Assembly: GCA_045430275.1 (NCBI GenBank)
Contig: JAILXU010000013.1
Span: 57,724 to 121,723, forward strand
Length of the DNA: 64,000 nt
DNA from: Oceanobacter sp045430275
Lineage (GTDB): Bacteria; Pseudomonadota; Gammaproteobacteria; Pseudomonadales; Oceanobacteraceae
Reading direction: 5' to 3'
Shown piece by piece: positions 55,786 to 64,000 of the stretch. The number at the start of each line of letters is the position of its first letter. Position 1 is the first letter of the stretch. The notes beneath the pieces were generated by a model. That model was given only the letters and a program-made list of their open reading frames with translations, did not search any database and was not told the DNA's origin. The position numbers and the translations under genes were made by a program.

Positions 55786-55977
55786 TCAGAGGTTACCGTT
55801 TGGCTCCTGACCACGCTCACGCTGAATGCGCTGATAAATTTCTTCACGGTGCACGGCCACTTCTTTAGGGGCGTTCACACCGATACGTACCTGATTTCCT
55901 TTAACACCCAGTACAGTGACGGTTACATCGTCACCAACCATAAGTGTCTCTCCCACACGGCGGGTCAAAATAAGCAT
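55786..55977 (-). CDS. csrA: Carbon storage regulator CsrA
   Basis: 63 aa. MLILTRRVGETLMVGDDV start with the RNA-binding Leu4/Arg6/Arg7 strand, then VRIGVNAPKEVAVHREEIY with the second RNA-binding face (Arg44 equivalent). It binds GGA motifs in mRNA leaders and controls translation. Lies between lysC and the tRNA-Ser gene, the order known from Pseudomonas. Ordinary. Confidence 0.98.
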   Translation of the reverse strand: MLILTRRVGETLMVGDDVTVTVLGVKGNQVRIGVNAPKEVAVHREEIYQRIQRERGQEPNGNL

Positions 55978-56067
55978 AGGATCGCTCCTGATATTCCTGT
56001 TTGATAATAAGGGTGCTGTAGCGGGTCGCTCGTGTTACACGTCCGTACTGGTACAAGTATTGACCAT

Positions 56068-56090
56068 AAAACGCCATAAGGCGCTTTTTT
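56068..56090 (-). terminator. Terminator after lysC
   Basis: Minus strand AAAAAAGCGCCTTATGGCGTTTTATG: a short stem with a T-rich tail, 74 bp beyond the lysC stop and before csrA. A perfect-looking IR at 56117-56145 (CCTCCAATCATTGGAGG) lies just upstream. Confidence 0.65.
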
Positions 56091-56163
56091 ATGTAACTCT
56101 TTTGTAGCGACTATTAGGGCCCTCCAATCATTGGAGGTTCCCTAATCAGGTGTGGAAGGCCAA

Positions 56164-57399
56164 TCAGGCGTCGTCTTCGGCAATGGCGTCCAATTCAAAC
56201 GCTGTGTGAAGAGCTCTAACGGCCAGTTCCAGATACTTTTCAGCAATCACGACCGAGATTTTAATCTCCGATGTCGTAATCGCCAGGATATTAATATTTT
56301 CGTCCGCCAGCACTTTGAACATTTTGCTGGCGACACCGGCATGAGAGCGCATGCCTACACCGACCATGGAAACCTTGCAGATGTCATCGGTGCCGGATAC
56401 GTCTCTGGCATTCAGCTCAGCCGCCAGGGTTTTCAGCAGCTCCAGCGCTTTCTGATAATCATTGCGGTGAACAGTGAACGTAAAGTCAGTGGTGCCATCA
56501 TCGGACACGTTCTGAACAATCATATCGACTTCGATATTGGCATCACTGATAGGAACCAGAATGCGCGATGCCACTCCAGGAATATCAGGTACACCTTTCA
56601 CAGTGACCTTGGCTTCATCGCGGTTAAAAGCAATACCAGAGATAACGGGATTTTCCACGGAGCTGTTCTCCTCCATTGTAATCAGTGTGCCATTGCCTTC
56701 CTTGAAACTGGAAAGCACGCGCAGTGGGACCTTGTATTTTCCGGCGAACTCCACTGCACGAATTTGTAAAACCTTGGAGCCCAGGCTGGCCATTTCCAGC
56801 ATTTCTTCAAAGGTCACGTTGTCCATACGACGAGCCATCGGAACAACACGAGGGTCAGTGGTATAGACACCGTCAACATCGGTGTAAATCTGGCATTCAT
56901 CGGCCTTCAGCGCGGCGGCCAAAGCAACGCCTGTGGTATCAGAACCACCACGTCCCAGAGTCGTAATATTGTTATCGTCATCAATACCCTGGAAGCCAGC
57001 CACAATCACCACGCCCCCCTCATCCAGGTGCGAGCGCATGGAATCGGTATCAATGTCTTCGATACGGGCTTTCATAAAGGAATTATCGGTCTTGATGCCC
57101 ACCTGCCAACCCGTGTAGGAGCGAGCATTCACACCGCGCTTCTGCAGCGCCATGGACAACAAGGCAATAGTGACCTGTTCACCAGTGGATACCAGAACAT
57201 CCATCTCGCGAGGCGTCGGATTATCTGAAATACCCTGCGCTAAACCAATCAGACGATTGGTTTCTCCGCTCATTGCCGAGACTGTCACAACGACCTGATG
57301 TCCGGCATCATGGAAGGATTTAACTTTATCGGCGACGTGCTCGATTCGCTCCACGCTGCCTACGGAAGTACCACCGTATTTCTGTACGTATAACGCCAT
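56164..57399 (-). CDS. lysC: Aspartate kinase
   Basis: 411 aa. N-terminal kinase domain with YVQKYGGTSVGSVERI (about 4-19), GRGGSDTTGVALAAAL (about 170-185) and TDVDGVYTTDPR. Two C-terminal ACT domains (about 265-400) bind lysine or threonine for feedback. It phosphorylates aspartate, the entry to lysine, threonine and methionine. It follows alaS by 159 bp; alaS has its own terminator. Confidence 0.97.
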   Translation of the reverse strand: MALYVQKYGGTSVGSVERIEHVADKVKSFHDAGHQVVVTVSAMSGETNRLIGLAQGISDNPTPREMDVLVSTGEQVTIALLSMALQKRGVNARSYTGWQVGIKTDNSFMKARIEDIDTDSMRSHLDEGGVVIVAGFQGIDDDNNITTLGRGGSDTTGVALAAALKADECQIYTDVDGVYTTDPRVVPMARRMDNVTFEEMLEMASLGSKVLQIRAVEFAGKYKVPLRVLSSFKEGNGTLITMEENSSVENPVISGIAFNRDEAKVTVKGVPDIPGVASRILVPISDANIEVDMIVQNVSDDGTTDFTFTVHRNDYQKALELLKTLAAELNARDVSGTDDICKVSMVGVGMRSHAGVASKMFKVLADENINILAITTSEIKISVVIAEKYLELAVRALHTAFELDAIAEDDA

Positions 57400-57514
57400 G
57401 ATGTTCCAGCTGATATTGACTGACGAAAAAGGGCGCTAATTAAACAACAATTGCATTGATTAAGAAAGATACAAGGGCGGGTTTGCCGGAATACGGCCAT
57501 GATTTCAATAACGG

Positions 57515-57548
57515 GAAAGAAAGACGGCTCCTGCAGAACGCAGGAGCC
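57515..57548 (-). terminator. Intrinsic terminator after alaS
   Basis: Minus strand stem GGCTCCTGC / GCAGGAGCC with five-base loop, followed by GTCTTTCTTT. It begins 10 bp after the alaS stop. Confidence 0.88.
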
Positions 57549-57558
57549 AGGCGAACAA

Positions 57559-60189
57559 TCAGCCGAGTGTGCTATCAGCCCAACGGTCAAACGCAGCCAA
57601 TGCTTCGTTAATACCTTCTGGTTTCTGGCCACCGGCCTGAGCCATTTCCGGCTTACCACCTCCACGGCCATCAACGTACTGGGCACAGGCTTTCACGGCG
57701 TCACCGGCCTTGGCCGACTTGATCAGATCCTTGGTCACACCAGCCAGCAAGGTCACTTTGCCATCATTATCCGTTGCCAGCATGATTACAGCAGAACCCA
57801 GCTTGTTCTTGAGCTGATCCATGGTGGTGCGCAGGGCGTTGACATCGGCCCCTTCCAGACGCGCAGCCAACACAGCGACGCCATTCACCTGACGAGCACC
57901 GGCTGCCAGATCATTACCGGCACTGGATGCCAACTTGGCTTTCGCGGCTTCCAGGTCTTTTTCCAGTTGGCGCTGACGAATCAGCAACTGCTCAACTTTC
58001 TCAGACACATTGTCACGCGAGCCTTTCAACAAGCGGGCAATGCTGTCCAATGCAGACTCTTCGCTGGCGATAAAGCCCATGGCATGCTGGCCAACCATTG
58101 CCTCGATACGGCGAACACCGGCTGCAATGCCGCTTTCAGACGTGATTTTCAACAAACCAATATCACCCGTGCGCTTGGCGTGTGTGCCACCACACAGCTC
58201 AACCGAGAAGCGATCTTGCCCCATTGAAAGTACGCGAACTTCATCGTCGTATTTCTCACCGAACAAAGCCATCGCACCCGATTCCTTGGCGGTTTCGATG
58301 TCCATCAAATCAGTGGTTACAGGCGTATTGGCACGCACCTGCTGGTTGACCATATCTTCAATCTGCTGCAGCTCGTCCGCAGATACCGCTTCCAGATGTG
58401 AGAAGTCAAAACGCAGCTTGTCACACGTTACCAGAGAGCCTTTCTGAGCAACGTGCTCCCCCAGAATCGTGCGCAGGGCGGCGTGCAGCAAGTGCGTGGC
58501 AGAGTGATGCAATGCTGTTGTATGACGCTTTTCAGCATCAACACAGGCCGTCAGGGAATCGCCAACAGCAATACGACCTTCAACGATCACCCCCTGATGC
58601 AAGTGGTTGCTGCCTTCCTTGGTGGTGTCTTTCACCTGGAACACAACGCCATCGGCCTTCAGGAAACCGGTATCACCGGCCTGACCACCACTTTCAGCAT
58701 AGAACGCAGTTTCATCCAGCACCAGAGTCAGCTCTTCGCCCACCCCGGCTTCAGTTACCGCTTCAGCCCCTCGGAACAAGGCTTTCACCTGGCCCGTATT
58801 CTCAAGCACGTCGTAACCCAGGAAAGCTGTATCGCCTTCAATCGCCAGATCTGTGCCGTAGTCGGCACCAAAATTACCGGCTGCCCGCGCTTTTTCACGC
58901 TGGACGTTCATGGCCTGCTCAAAACCGGCATCATCGACCGTCAGACCACGCTCACGCGCAACGTCTGCGGTCAGATCCAGCGGGAAGCCATAGGTGTCGT
59001 AGAGACGGAAGGCAGTTTCACCATCAATGACAGTGCCGGACATATTGGCAATGGCATCGTTCAGAATGCCCAGACCCTTATCCAGTGTTTTGGCAAATTG
59101 CTCTTCTTCCAGACGCAGTACTTTTTCGACATGCGACTGCAGCTTGATCAGCTCCGGATAGGCTTCGCCCATTTGCTCAACCAGTGCTGCAACCAGCTTG
59201 TGGAAGAAGCCAGAAGAAGCACCCAGAATATGACCGTGTCGTACAGCACGACGAATAATGCGTCGTAATACGTAACCACGACCTTCATTGGACGGCAGAA
59301 CGCCATCAACAATCAGGAAACTGGTTGAACGAATGTGGTCAGCAATCACACGCAACGACTTGTTTTCGGTGTCGTTACAACCGGTTACTTCACCGGCTGC
59401 TTTTAGCAGGGCTTGAAACAGATCGATTTCGTAGTTGCTGTGAACACCCTGAAGAATGGCTGAAATGCGCTCCAGACCCATGCCTGTATCCACAGAAGGC
59501 TTCGGCAGAGGAATCATTTCGCCATCAGGCTGGCGATCAAACTGCATGAAAACGTTGTTCCAGATCTCAATGAAACGGTCGCCGTCTTCTTCTGGAGTCC
59601 CTGGAGGCCCACCCCAGATGTGCTCACCATGGTCGTAGAAAATTTCAGTACAGGGGCCACAAGGGCCGGTATCACCCATCTGCCAGAAATTATCAGACGC
59701 GAAACGGCTACCTTTGTTATCACCGATACGAATGATCTTGTCTTCTGGCAAACCAATCTGTTTGTGCCAGATGTTGTACGCTTCGTCATCCTCGGCATAA
59801 ACCGTGACCAGCAGCTTATCAACCGGCAGTTTCAGCCACTGTTCAGACGTCAGAAATTCCCAGGCAAACTGGATGGCATCTTCTTTAAAATAATCACCAA
59901 AGCTGAAGTTACCCAGCATTTCAAAGAACGTATGGTGACGAGCCGTATAGCCAACGTTCTCCAGATCATTGTGCTTGCCACCTGCCCGCACACAGCGCTG
60001 CGATGAGGTTGCACGAGTGTAGTTGCGCTGGTCTTTCCCTAAAAATACATCTTTAAACTGAACCATACCCGCATTGGTAAAGAGCAGCGTAGGATCATTG
60101 CCAGGGATAAGAGGGCTGGAAGAGACCACTTCGTGCTTTTTGGAAGCAAAGAAGTCCAGGAAGGCATTGCGAAGATCTGAGCTTTTCAT
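57559..60189 (-). CDS. alaS: Alanyl-tRNA synthetase
   Basis: 876 aa from the ATG at 60189, giving MKSSDLRNAFLDFFASKKHEVV; the open frame 13 codons further upstream is not supported. Class II catalytic core (about 1-240) with the TSSQRCVRAGGKHNDLENVG block, editing domain (about 555-710) with zinc ligands HHSATHLLHAALR and CGGTHAKRTGDIG, and a C-terminal oligomerisation domain (about 735-876). Charges tRNA-Ala. Full length and ordinary. Confidence 0.97.
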   Translation of the reverse strand: MKSSDLRNAFLDFFASKKHEVVSSSPLIPGNDPTLLFTNAGMVQFKDVFLGKDQRNYTRATSSQRCVRAGGKHNDLENVGYTARHHTFFEMLGNFSFGDYFKEDAIQFAWEFLTSEQWLKLPVDKLLVTVYAEDDEAYNIWHKQIGLPEDKIIRIGDNKGSRFASDNFWQMGDTGPCGPCTEIFYDHGEHIWGGPPGTPEEDGDRFIEIWNNVFMQFDRQPDGEMIPLPKPSVDTGMGLERISAILQGVHSNYEIDLFQALLKAAGEVTGCNDTENKSLRVIADHIRSTSFLIVDGVLPSNEGRGYVLRRIIRRAVRHGHILGASSGFFHKLVAALVEQMGEAYPELIKLQSHVEKVLRLEEEQFAKTLDKGLGILNDAIANMSGTVIDGETAFRLYDTYGFPLDLTADVARERGLTVDDAGFEQAMNVQREKARAAGNFGADYGTDLAIEGDTAFLGYDVLENTGQVKALFRGAEAVTEAGVGEELTLVLDETAFYAESGGQAGDTGFLKADGVVFQVKDTTKEGSNHLHQGVIVEGRIAVGDSLTACVDAEKRHTTALHHSATHLLHAALRTILGEHVAQKGSLVTCDKLRFDFSHLEAVSADELQQIEDMVNQQVRANTPVTTDLMDIETAKESGAMALFGEKYDDEVRVLSMGQDRFSVELCGGTHAKRTGDIGLLKITSESGIAAGVRRIEAMVGQHAMGFIASEESALDSIARLLKGSRDNVSEKVEQLLIRQRQLEKDLEAAKAKLASSAGNDLAAGARQVNGVAVLAARLEGADVNALRTTMDQLKNKLGSAVIMLATDNDGKVTLLAGVTKDLIKSAKAGDAVKACAQYVDGRGGGKPEMAQAGGQKPEGINEALAAFDRWADSTLG

Positions 60190-60372
60190 ACGACTGCAGA
60201 GTTCCGAGGTAGTAAATGTAAAGCCCACGAGTATAGCTTGTTGAGCGTCACAGTCCGAATGCTTCTTGTATCAGAGACACCCGACCAACAGCGTCTGAAG
60301 AAAAAAGACTTGATGAAAAGCCCGCATTATATAACCATAAAGGAATATAGAAATATTTTTGAGGCACCTGTC

Positions 60373-60576
60373 ATGAATGTTGATCGCGTTGTTTTTGCCG
60401 TCGCCGGACTGTTTATTCTTGCCACTGTTGGCTTGTCCCAGGTTCACAGTGTGAACTGGCTGTGGTTTACCGCTTTTGTTGGCGTCAACATGTTTCAGGC
60501 AGCCTTTACCGGCTTCTGCCCAATGGCCAGAATGCTGAAAGCAGCAGGCATTGAACCTGGAAAAGCGTTCCAATAA
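60373..60576 (+). CDS. DUF2892 (YgaP-like) small membrane protein
   Basis: 67 aa from ATG at 60373 with GAGG eight bases upstream; the frame is open further upstream but this Met gives the family start MNVDRVVFAVAGLFILATVGL. Two transmembrane helices (about 6-22 and 29-46) and a FCPMARMLKAAG turn. The domain is usual in single-gene or rhodanese-fused form; role unknown. Stands alone between alaS and recX. Confidence 0.9.
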   Translation: MNVDRVVFAVAGLFILATVGLSQVHSVNWLWFTAFVGVNMFQAAFTGFCPMARMLKAAGIEPGKAFQ

Positions 60577-60667
60577 CGATTGCTCCGATGATGGTTACTG
60601 ACTCCACGGCGGCCATCATCATTCGTATCTCCTGATACACGTTTTGCTCTGGAGGCATATCTGCCTG

Positions 60668-60697
60668 GCCCGACAGTTTTCTGTCGGGTTCTTTTTA
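60668..60697 (+). terminator. Terminator between the DUF2892 gene and recX
   Basis: Stem CCCGACAG / CTGTCGGG followed by TTCTTTTT on plus. Confidence 0.9.
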
Positions 60698-60715
60698 TTC
60701 AGCGCGGCTGCTTAT

Positions 60716-61198
60716 TCAGAGCGACTGCCGGTCATCTTTGAGCACACTCAGTGCATACTCAATTTGCTCACCATCAAAGCCTCGATACATCAAAAAACGG
60801 TACAGTTTCTCTCGCCATTTATCATGCGCTGATACAGAAGCGTACTTCTTTCTGGCCACAGAAAGCGCCAACTCAAACCAGTCAACCTCGGCGCTCATCA
60901 AGGCTTCTTGAGCCAAAGACCCGGCCACACCTTTCTGTTTTAATTCTTGCTTCAATCTCAGCGCGCCTATACCTCTGGATACCTTGCTGCGAACGAACAA
61001 AGCGGCATAACGCTGGTCACTCTGCCAGCCACGCTCAGCCAGGTCATCCAGCACCGCGTTTAATTGATCATGAGACCGGGTACGAAGGGAGAGTTTGCGA
61101 AATATTTCAAGGCGGGAATGTTCGCGCCTGGCCAAGAGATCAACGGCCAGGCGACGAAGTTCAGACGAGGTTGGATCATCCAACACTGACGTCTTCAT
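60716..61198 (-). CDS. recX: Regulatory protein RecX
   Basis: 160 aa. Three-helix repeats of RecX: LRRLAVDLLARREHSRLEIFRKL (about 14-36), DLAERGWQSDQRYAALFVRSKV and KYRFLMYRGFDGEQIEYAL-like C-terminus (LYRFLMYRGFDGEQ). It binds and limits RecA filaments. Its start overlaps the end of recA by 23 bp, so it is made from the recA message under LexA control. Confidence 0.95.
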   Translation of the reverse strand: MKTSVLDDPTSSELRRLAVDLLARREHSRLEIFRKLSLRTRSHDQLNAVLDDLAERGWQSDQRYAALFVRSKVSRGIGALRLKQELKQKGVAGSLAQEALMSAEVDWFELALSVARKKYASVSAHDKWREKLYRFLMYRGFDGEQIEYALSVLKDDRQSL

Positions 61199-62219
61199 CA
61201 GAGCTTTCAGTATCGGCAGCAGCGGGGTCTTCTACATTCAATAGCTGAGCACGAATGGCTGTTTCAATTTCTTCAGCAATCTCAGGATGCTCTTCCAGAT
61301 ACGCTGACGCATTGGCCTTGCCCTGACCAATCTTGTTGTCCTTGTAGCTGTACCAGGCACCGGATTTTTTCACCAGTTCACACTTCACACCAAGATCAAT
61401 GACTTCACCCATGTGGTAAATGCCCTGGCCGTACATGATCTGGAACTCGGCTTGACGGAATGGCGGAGACACCTTGTTTTTGACAACCTTGACCCGCGTT
61501 TCATTACCAACCACTTCATCACCCTGCTTGACCGCGCCAATGCGGCGGATATCAAGACGAACCGATGAATAAAACTTGAGAGCGTTACCACCTGTGGTCG
61601 TTTCAGGGCTACCAAACATCACACCAATTTTCATGCGAATCTGGTTAATGAAAATGACCAGGCAGTTGGCATGTTTAACGTTTGCCGTGATTTTTCTCAA
61701 AGCCTGAGACATCAAACGGGCCTGCAAGCCAACATGACTGTCTCCCATTTCGCCTTCAATTTCGGCTTTTGGAGTCAGGGCTGCAACAGAGTCAATTACA
61801 ATCACATCGACAGCACCGGAACGCACCAGACTGTCACAGATTTCAAGAGCCTGCTCGCCTGTATCGGGCTGAGAAACCAGCAAGCTGTCCAGATCAATAC
61901 CCAGCTTTTCAGCGTATAAAGGGTCCAGAGCGTGTTCCGCATCGATAATCGCGACCGTTTTGCCCTGCTTCTGAGCCTCGGCCATGGTCGATAAACACAG
62001 TGTGGTTTTACCCGAGCTTTCCGGGCCATAAATCTCGACAATCCGCCCCATGGGCAAACCACCAATACCCAGTGCAACATCCAACCCCAGGGAACCGGTT
62101 GATACCGCAGGAATTGCTTCCAGAGGCTGCTCACCCATTTTCATAATCGCACCTTTACCAAACTGTCGTTCAATTTGGCTTAATGCGGCATCAAGTGCTT
62201 TTTGCTTATTGGCATCCAT
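61176..62219 (-). CDS. recA: Recombinase RecA
   Basis: 347 aa. Start MDANKQKALDAALSQIERQFG, Walker A GPESSGKTT (about 66-74), Walker B VIVIDSVAAL, loop L2 FINQIRMKIGVMFGSPETT (about 193-211), and the acidic C-terminal tail ESSDEDVSVG. Core of homologous recombination and SOS induction. Two LexA boxes lie upstream. Full length. Confidence 0.99.
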   Translation of the reverse strand: MDANKQKALDAALSQIERQFGKGAIMKMGEQPLEAIPAVSTGSLGLDVALGIGGLPMGRIVEIYGPESSGKTTLCLSTMAEAQKQGKTVAIIDAEHALDPLYAEKLGIDLDSLLVSQPDTGEQALEICDSLVRSGAVDVIVIDSVAALTPKAEIEGEMGDSHVGLQARLMSQALRKITANVKHANCLVIFINQIRMKIGVMFGSPETTTGGNALKFYSSVRLDIRRIGAVKQGDEVVGNETRVKVVKNKVSPPFRQAEFQIMYGQGIYHMGEVIDLGVKCELVKKSGAWYSYKDNKIGQGKANASAYLEEHPEIAEEIETAIRAQLLNVEDPAAADTESSDEDVSVG

Positions 62220-62245
62220 ACTGTGCGCCTCTGTTGCAGGTCATA

Positions 62246-62265
62246 TACTGTGGTTTTAAACAGTA
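62246..62265 (-). promoter_or_regulatory. LexA box proximal to recA
   Basis: TACTG-N10-CAGTA, a perfect palindromic SOS box core CTG-N10-CAG, 27 bp upstream of the recA ATG. Confidence 0.93.
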
Positions 62266-62300
62266 TTTAAACATAAGAAAACACGTTCTCCAACCCGTTT

Positions 62301-62320
62301 TACTGTTCAGATAAACAGTA
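62301..62320. promoter_or_regulatory. Second LexA box between pncC and recA
   Basis: TACTG-N10-CAGTA again, a full match, only 7 bp from the end of the pncC stop codon. It gives recA tandem operators 55 bp apart. Confidence 0.88.
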
Positions 62321-62326
62321 ATTTGC

Positions 62327-62824
62327 TTAAGGTTCTTTCACGACCTGAAGAGAAGACTCCAACCAATTCAACATCCCTTCCAAAGCGTAATCCACCGCTT
62401 GCTCACGCACCGCAACACGATCACCAAAGAAGAGATGGCACCGGGATTCTTGTGTCACGGCATCCCCCCAGGCGAACCACACGGTTCCTACCGGCTTGTG
62501 CTCTGAGCCTCCACCAGGGCCAGCAATACCACTAACGGCGAGCGCAACCTGACGATCACTGGCAGCGCCCGCCACCATAGCCCGAACGGTTTGCTCACTG
62601 ACAGCCCCGTATTGCTGCAGCACGGAATCGGAAACACCCAAAAGCTGCTGTTTGGCTGTGTTTGAATAACTCACGACCCCATGTTCAAACCAGCCAGAAG
62701 AGCCCGCCAGGTCGGTACACGCGGCTGCCACGCCTCCCCCTGTACAAGACTCTGCAGTCACAAGCATGAGCTCATGAGTCATTAACAATCGGGAGAGTCT
62801 TTCCAGTATTTGAAGTCTGTCCAT
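62327..62824 (-). CDS. pncC: Nicotinamide-nucleotide amidase PncC (CinA C-terminal domain)
   Basis: 165 aa, the stand-alone C-terminal CinA domain. VTAESCTGGGVAAACTDLAGSSGWF (about 20-44, with catalytic Ser), GVVSYSNTAKQQLLGV, and AVSGIAGPGGGSEHKPVGTVWFAW (about 100). It deamidates nicotinamide mononucleotide for NAD recycling. Upstream of recA as in Pseudomonas; mutS, the usual next gene, is not in the window, because an IS lies beyond the 90-bp spacer. Confidence 0.95.
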   Translation of the reverse strand: MDRLQILERLSRLLMTHELMLVTAESCTGGGVAAACTDLAGSSGWFEHGVVSYSNTAKQQLLGVSDSVLQQYGAVSEQTVRAMVAGAASDRQVALAVSGIAGPGGGSEHKPVGTVWFAWGDAVTQESRCHLFFGDRVAVREQAVDYALEGMLNWLESSLQVVKEP

Positions 62825-62914
62825 GCATCTCGGCCATCAATAATAGTGTTCGAAAAACACTCACAAGATACGGGAATATACCGTGACTGAATAGTGACGA
62901 ATTCACATCCAAAC

Positions 62915-63891
62915 TGTAGTGTTCTACTAATCCCGGACACCCAGATAGGTGGTAACCTTGCCACCAGAGAGGTGTTCAATGAAAAGACAACGTCGTTCCT
63001 TTACTCCCGAATTCAAACTTATGCGCTGATAGACCACTTGAGAGAGTGCTGGCCCCTTCAATTGGTCTGTCAGGCGTTTGGGATCCGACGCTCCAGTTTT
63101 TACGATCACTGCCGTAGCAAACGACGTATCAATCGTGAACGGCTGGAACTCAAGGCACATGTTAATCGGGCTTTTCATCTCAGTCGTCATGGCTTTGGTA
63201 GCCGAAGTATCCGGGATTTTTTAAAGACCGAAGGCATTGATGTTGGGCGGTATCGGGTGCGCAAATTAATGAAAGAATCGGGGCTGATCAGCAAGCAGCC
63301 TGGTGCTCATAAATACAGGAAGGCGACCGCAGAGCATCTCGACATCCATAATCTGCTGAATCGCGAGTTCACGATTGAACAGCCCAATCAGGTTTGGTGC
63401 GGCGATATCACCTACATCTGGACAGGTGATCGATGGTCGTATCTTGCTGTTGTGATGGATCTGTATGCTCGAAAAGTGGTTGGTTGGGCGATGTCCAATA
63501 GTCCAGATACCGAGCTGACGACAAGGGCTCTGGAAGATGCCTGGCATCGCCGGGGAAAACCGGAAGGCGTGATGTTCCACTCAGACCAGGGTTGCCAGTA
63601 CACCAGTCAGAAGTTCCGTCAGCGGATCTGGCGTTATCGCATGGTTCAGAGTATGAGCCGACGCGGCAATTGTTGGGACAATGCGCCCATGGAGAGGCTG
63701 TTCCGCAGCTTGAAAAGCGAGTGGATCCCAGAGACCTGGTATCGTTCATTGCAAGAAGCCAAGATGGATATTGGCCGTTATCTGATGGGTTTTTACAACC
63801 AACAACGGCCTCATAGTGTGAGTGATGGAATCAGTCCTCACGCTGCAGAAGAAAAACTTAAAACCGTGTCCGGGATTAGTAGACCACTACA
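62915..63891 (+). mobile_element. IS3-family insertion sequence, internally deleted (977 bp)
   Basis: Terminal inverted repeats of 26 bp with one mismatch: TGTAGTGTTCTACTAATCCC at 62915 and, reversed, TGTAGTGGTCTACTAATCCC ending at 63891. A near-complete IS3 orfB lies inside. orfA is a stub of 16 codons, so a deletion has removed most of orfA and the frameshift region. Typical relatives are about 1.2 kb. No target duplication is visible (AAC left, CTA right). Confidence 0.92.
62979..63029 (+). pseudogene. IS3 orfA remnant
   Basis: ATG at 62979 with GAGAGG upstream, 16 codons MKRQRRSFTPEFKLMR, then TGA. The first 13 residues are the typical orfA helix-turn-helix start; the rest is lost and the reading runs into orfB sequence. 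Confidence 0.85.
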
Positions 63892-63970
63892 CTACACTCT
63901 ATGTGTCGCTGCTGGTATGTTTGACTTTAATTTTTCGACAGCCAACAAAAAAGGCCCTACCGTACGGTAG
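63013..63970 (+). pseudogene. IS3-family orfB transposase, integrase core intact, own start missing
   Basis: The orfB frame is open from outside the element, with recognisable orfB sequence from about 63018 (YALIDHLRECW). It contains an HTH_21-like region HGFGSRSIRDFLKTEGI and an rve DDE core: Asp in WCGDITYIW, Asp in HSDQGCQYTS and Glu in NAPMERLFRSLKSEW. The frame has no stop before the right inverted repeat and runs out to TAG at 63968. Normally it is made as an orfA-orfB frameshift fusion, which is no longer possible, so transposition is probably lost unless supplied in trans. Confidence 0.85.
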
Positions 63971-63978
63971 AGCCTTTT
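63947..63978. terminator. Bidirectional terminator beyond the IS
   Basis: AAAAAAGGCCCTACC / GGTAGAGCCTTTT-type stem (one mismatch) with A and T runs on both sides. Probably ends a gene outside the window coming from the right. Confidence 0.8.
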
Positions 63979-64000
63979 GTGTTTAGAAGCTTGACGATGA

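Noticed and set aside
62894..62978. Start of the IS transposase at 62894
   Set aside because: This ATG is outside the IS and its first residues are flanking DNA and inverted repeat; it is not the native start.

Overview
The window looks like the chromosome of a marine gammaproteobacterium, probably close to the Oceanospirillales. The reasons are the conserved gene orders grpE-dnaK-dnaJ-dapB-carAB-greA, smpB/ratA-rnfH-bamE-fur and recX-recA-pncC with alaS-lysC-csrA, a sodium-coupled transporter, many acyl-CoA genes, and a HapR/LuxR-type regulator. The genus is not certain. Nearly all of it is ordinary core genome. The accessory DNA sits at the two ends.

1-5.9 kb, probable defence island. All genes are on the minus strand. 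In order of transcription they are a solitary HsdR-like restriction/helicase subunit with an N-terminal DUF4145-like part, an AT-rich gene of unknown function, and a prokaryotic viperin (pVip, antiviral radical SAM enzyme) cut off by the window edge. A 274-base gap in front of the viperin gene holds a 100-nt element that folds into a closing stem with two hairpins. Two palindromic repeats lie upstream of hsdR.

5.9-23.6 kb, housekeeping block: greA, carB, carA (with a strong promoter and an attenuator-like hairpin), a HapR/LuxR-like TetR regulator inserted between carA and dapB, dnaJ, dnaK, grpE (sigma-32 promoter), recN (two LexA boxes), a cysteine-free Fur, bamE, rnfH, ratA, an NSS transporter, smpB and tmRNA.

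23.6-32.1 kb: a nine-gene vitamin B12 operon (btuD-btuC-cobT-cobS-cobU-cobC-cobQ-cobO-btuF) behind a cobalamin riboswitch. It combines import with late adenosylcobalamin assembly but has no cbiB/cobD.

32.1-44 kb: a hemerythrin-GGDEF protein, a FixL/FixJ-like two-component pair, and an acyl-CoA catabolic cluster (acyl-CoA dehydrogenase, alpha-methylacyl-CoA racemase-like protein, acyl-CoA synthetase, two thioesterases, alpha/beta hydrolase). A LysR regulator lies between this cluster and the divergent 3-oxoacid CoA-transferase genes scoAB.

44-50 kb: epd-pgk-fba carbon metabolism operon, divergent from an aldehyde dehydrogenase. 50-55.3 kb: small mixed genes including a CZB protein, a degenerate MobA-like protein, a DMT exporter, YaiI, a GGDEF protein, CmoM and DUF523. 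55.3-62.9 kb: two identical tRNA-Arg(ACG), tRNA-Ser(GCT), csrA, lysC, alaS, recX, recA with two LexA boxes, and pncC. 62.9-63.9 kb: an internally deleted IS3-family element with matching 26-bp ends.
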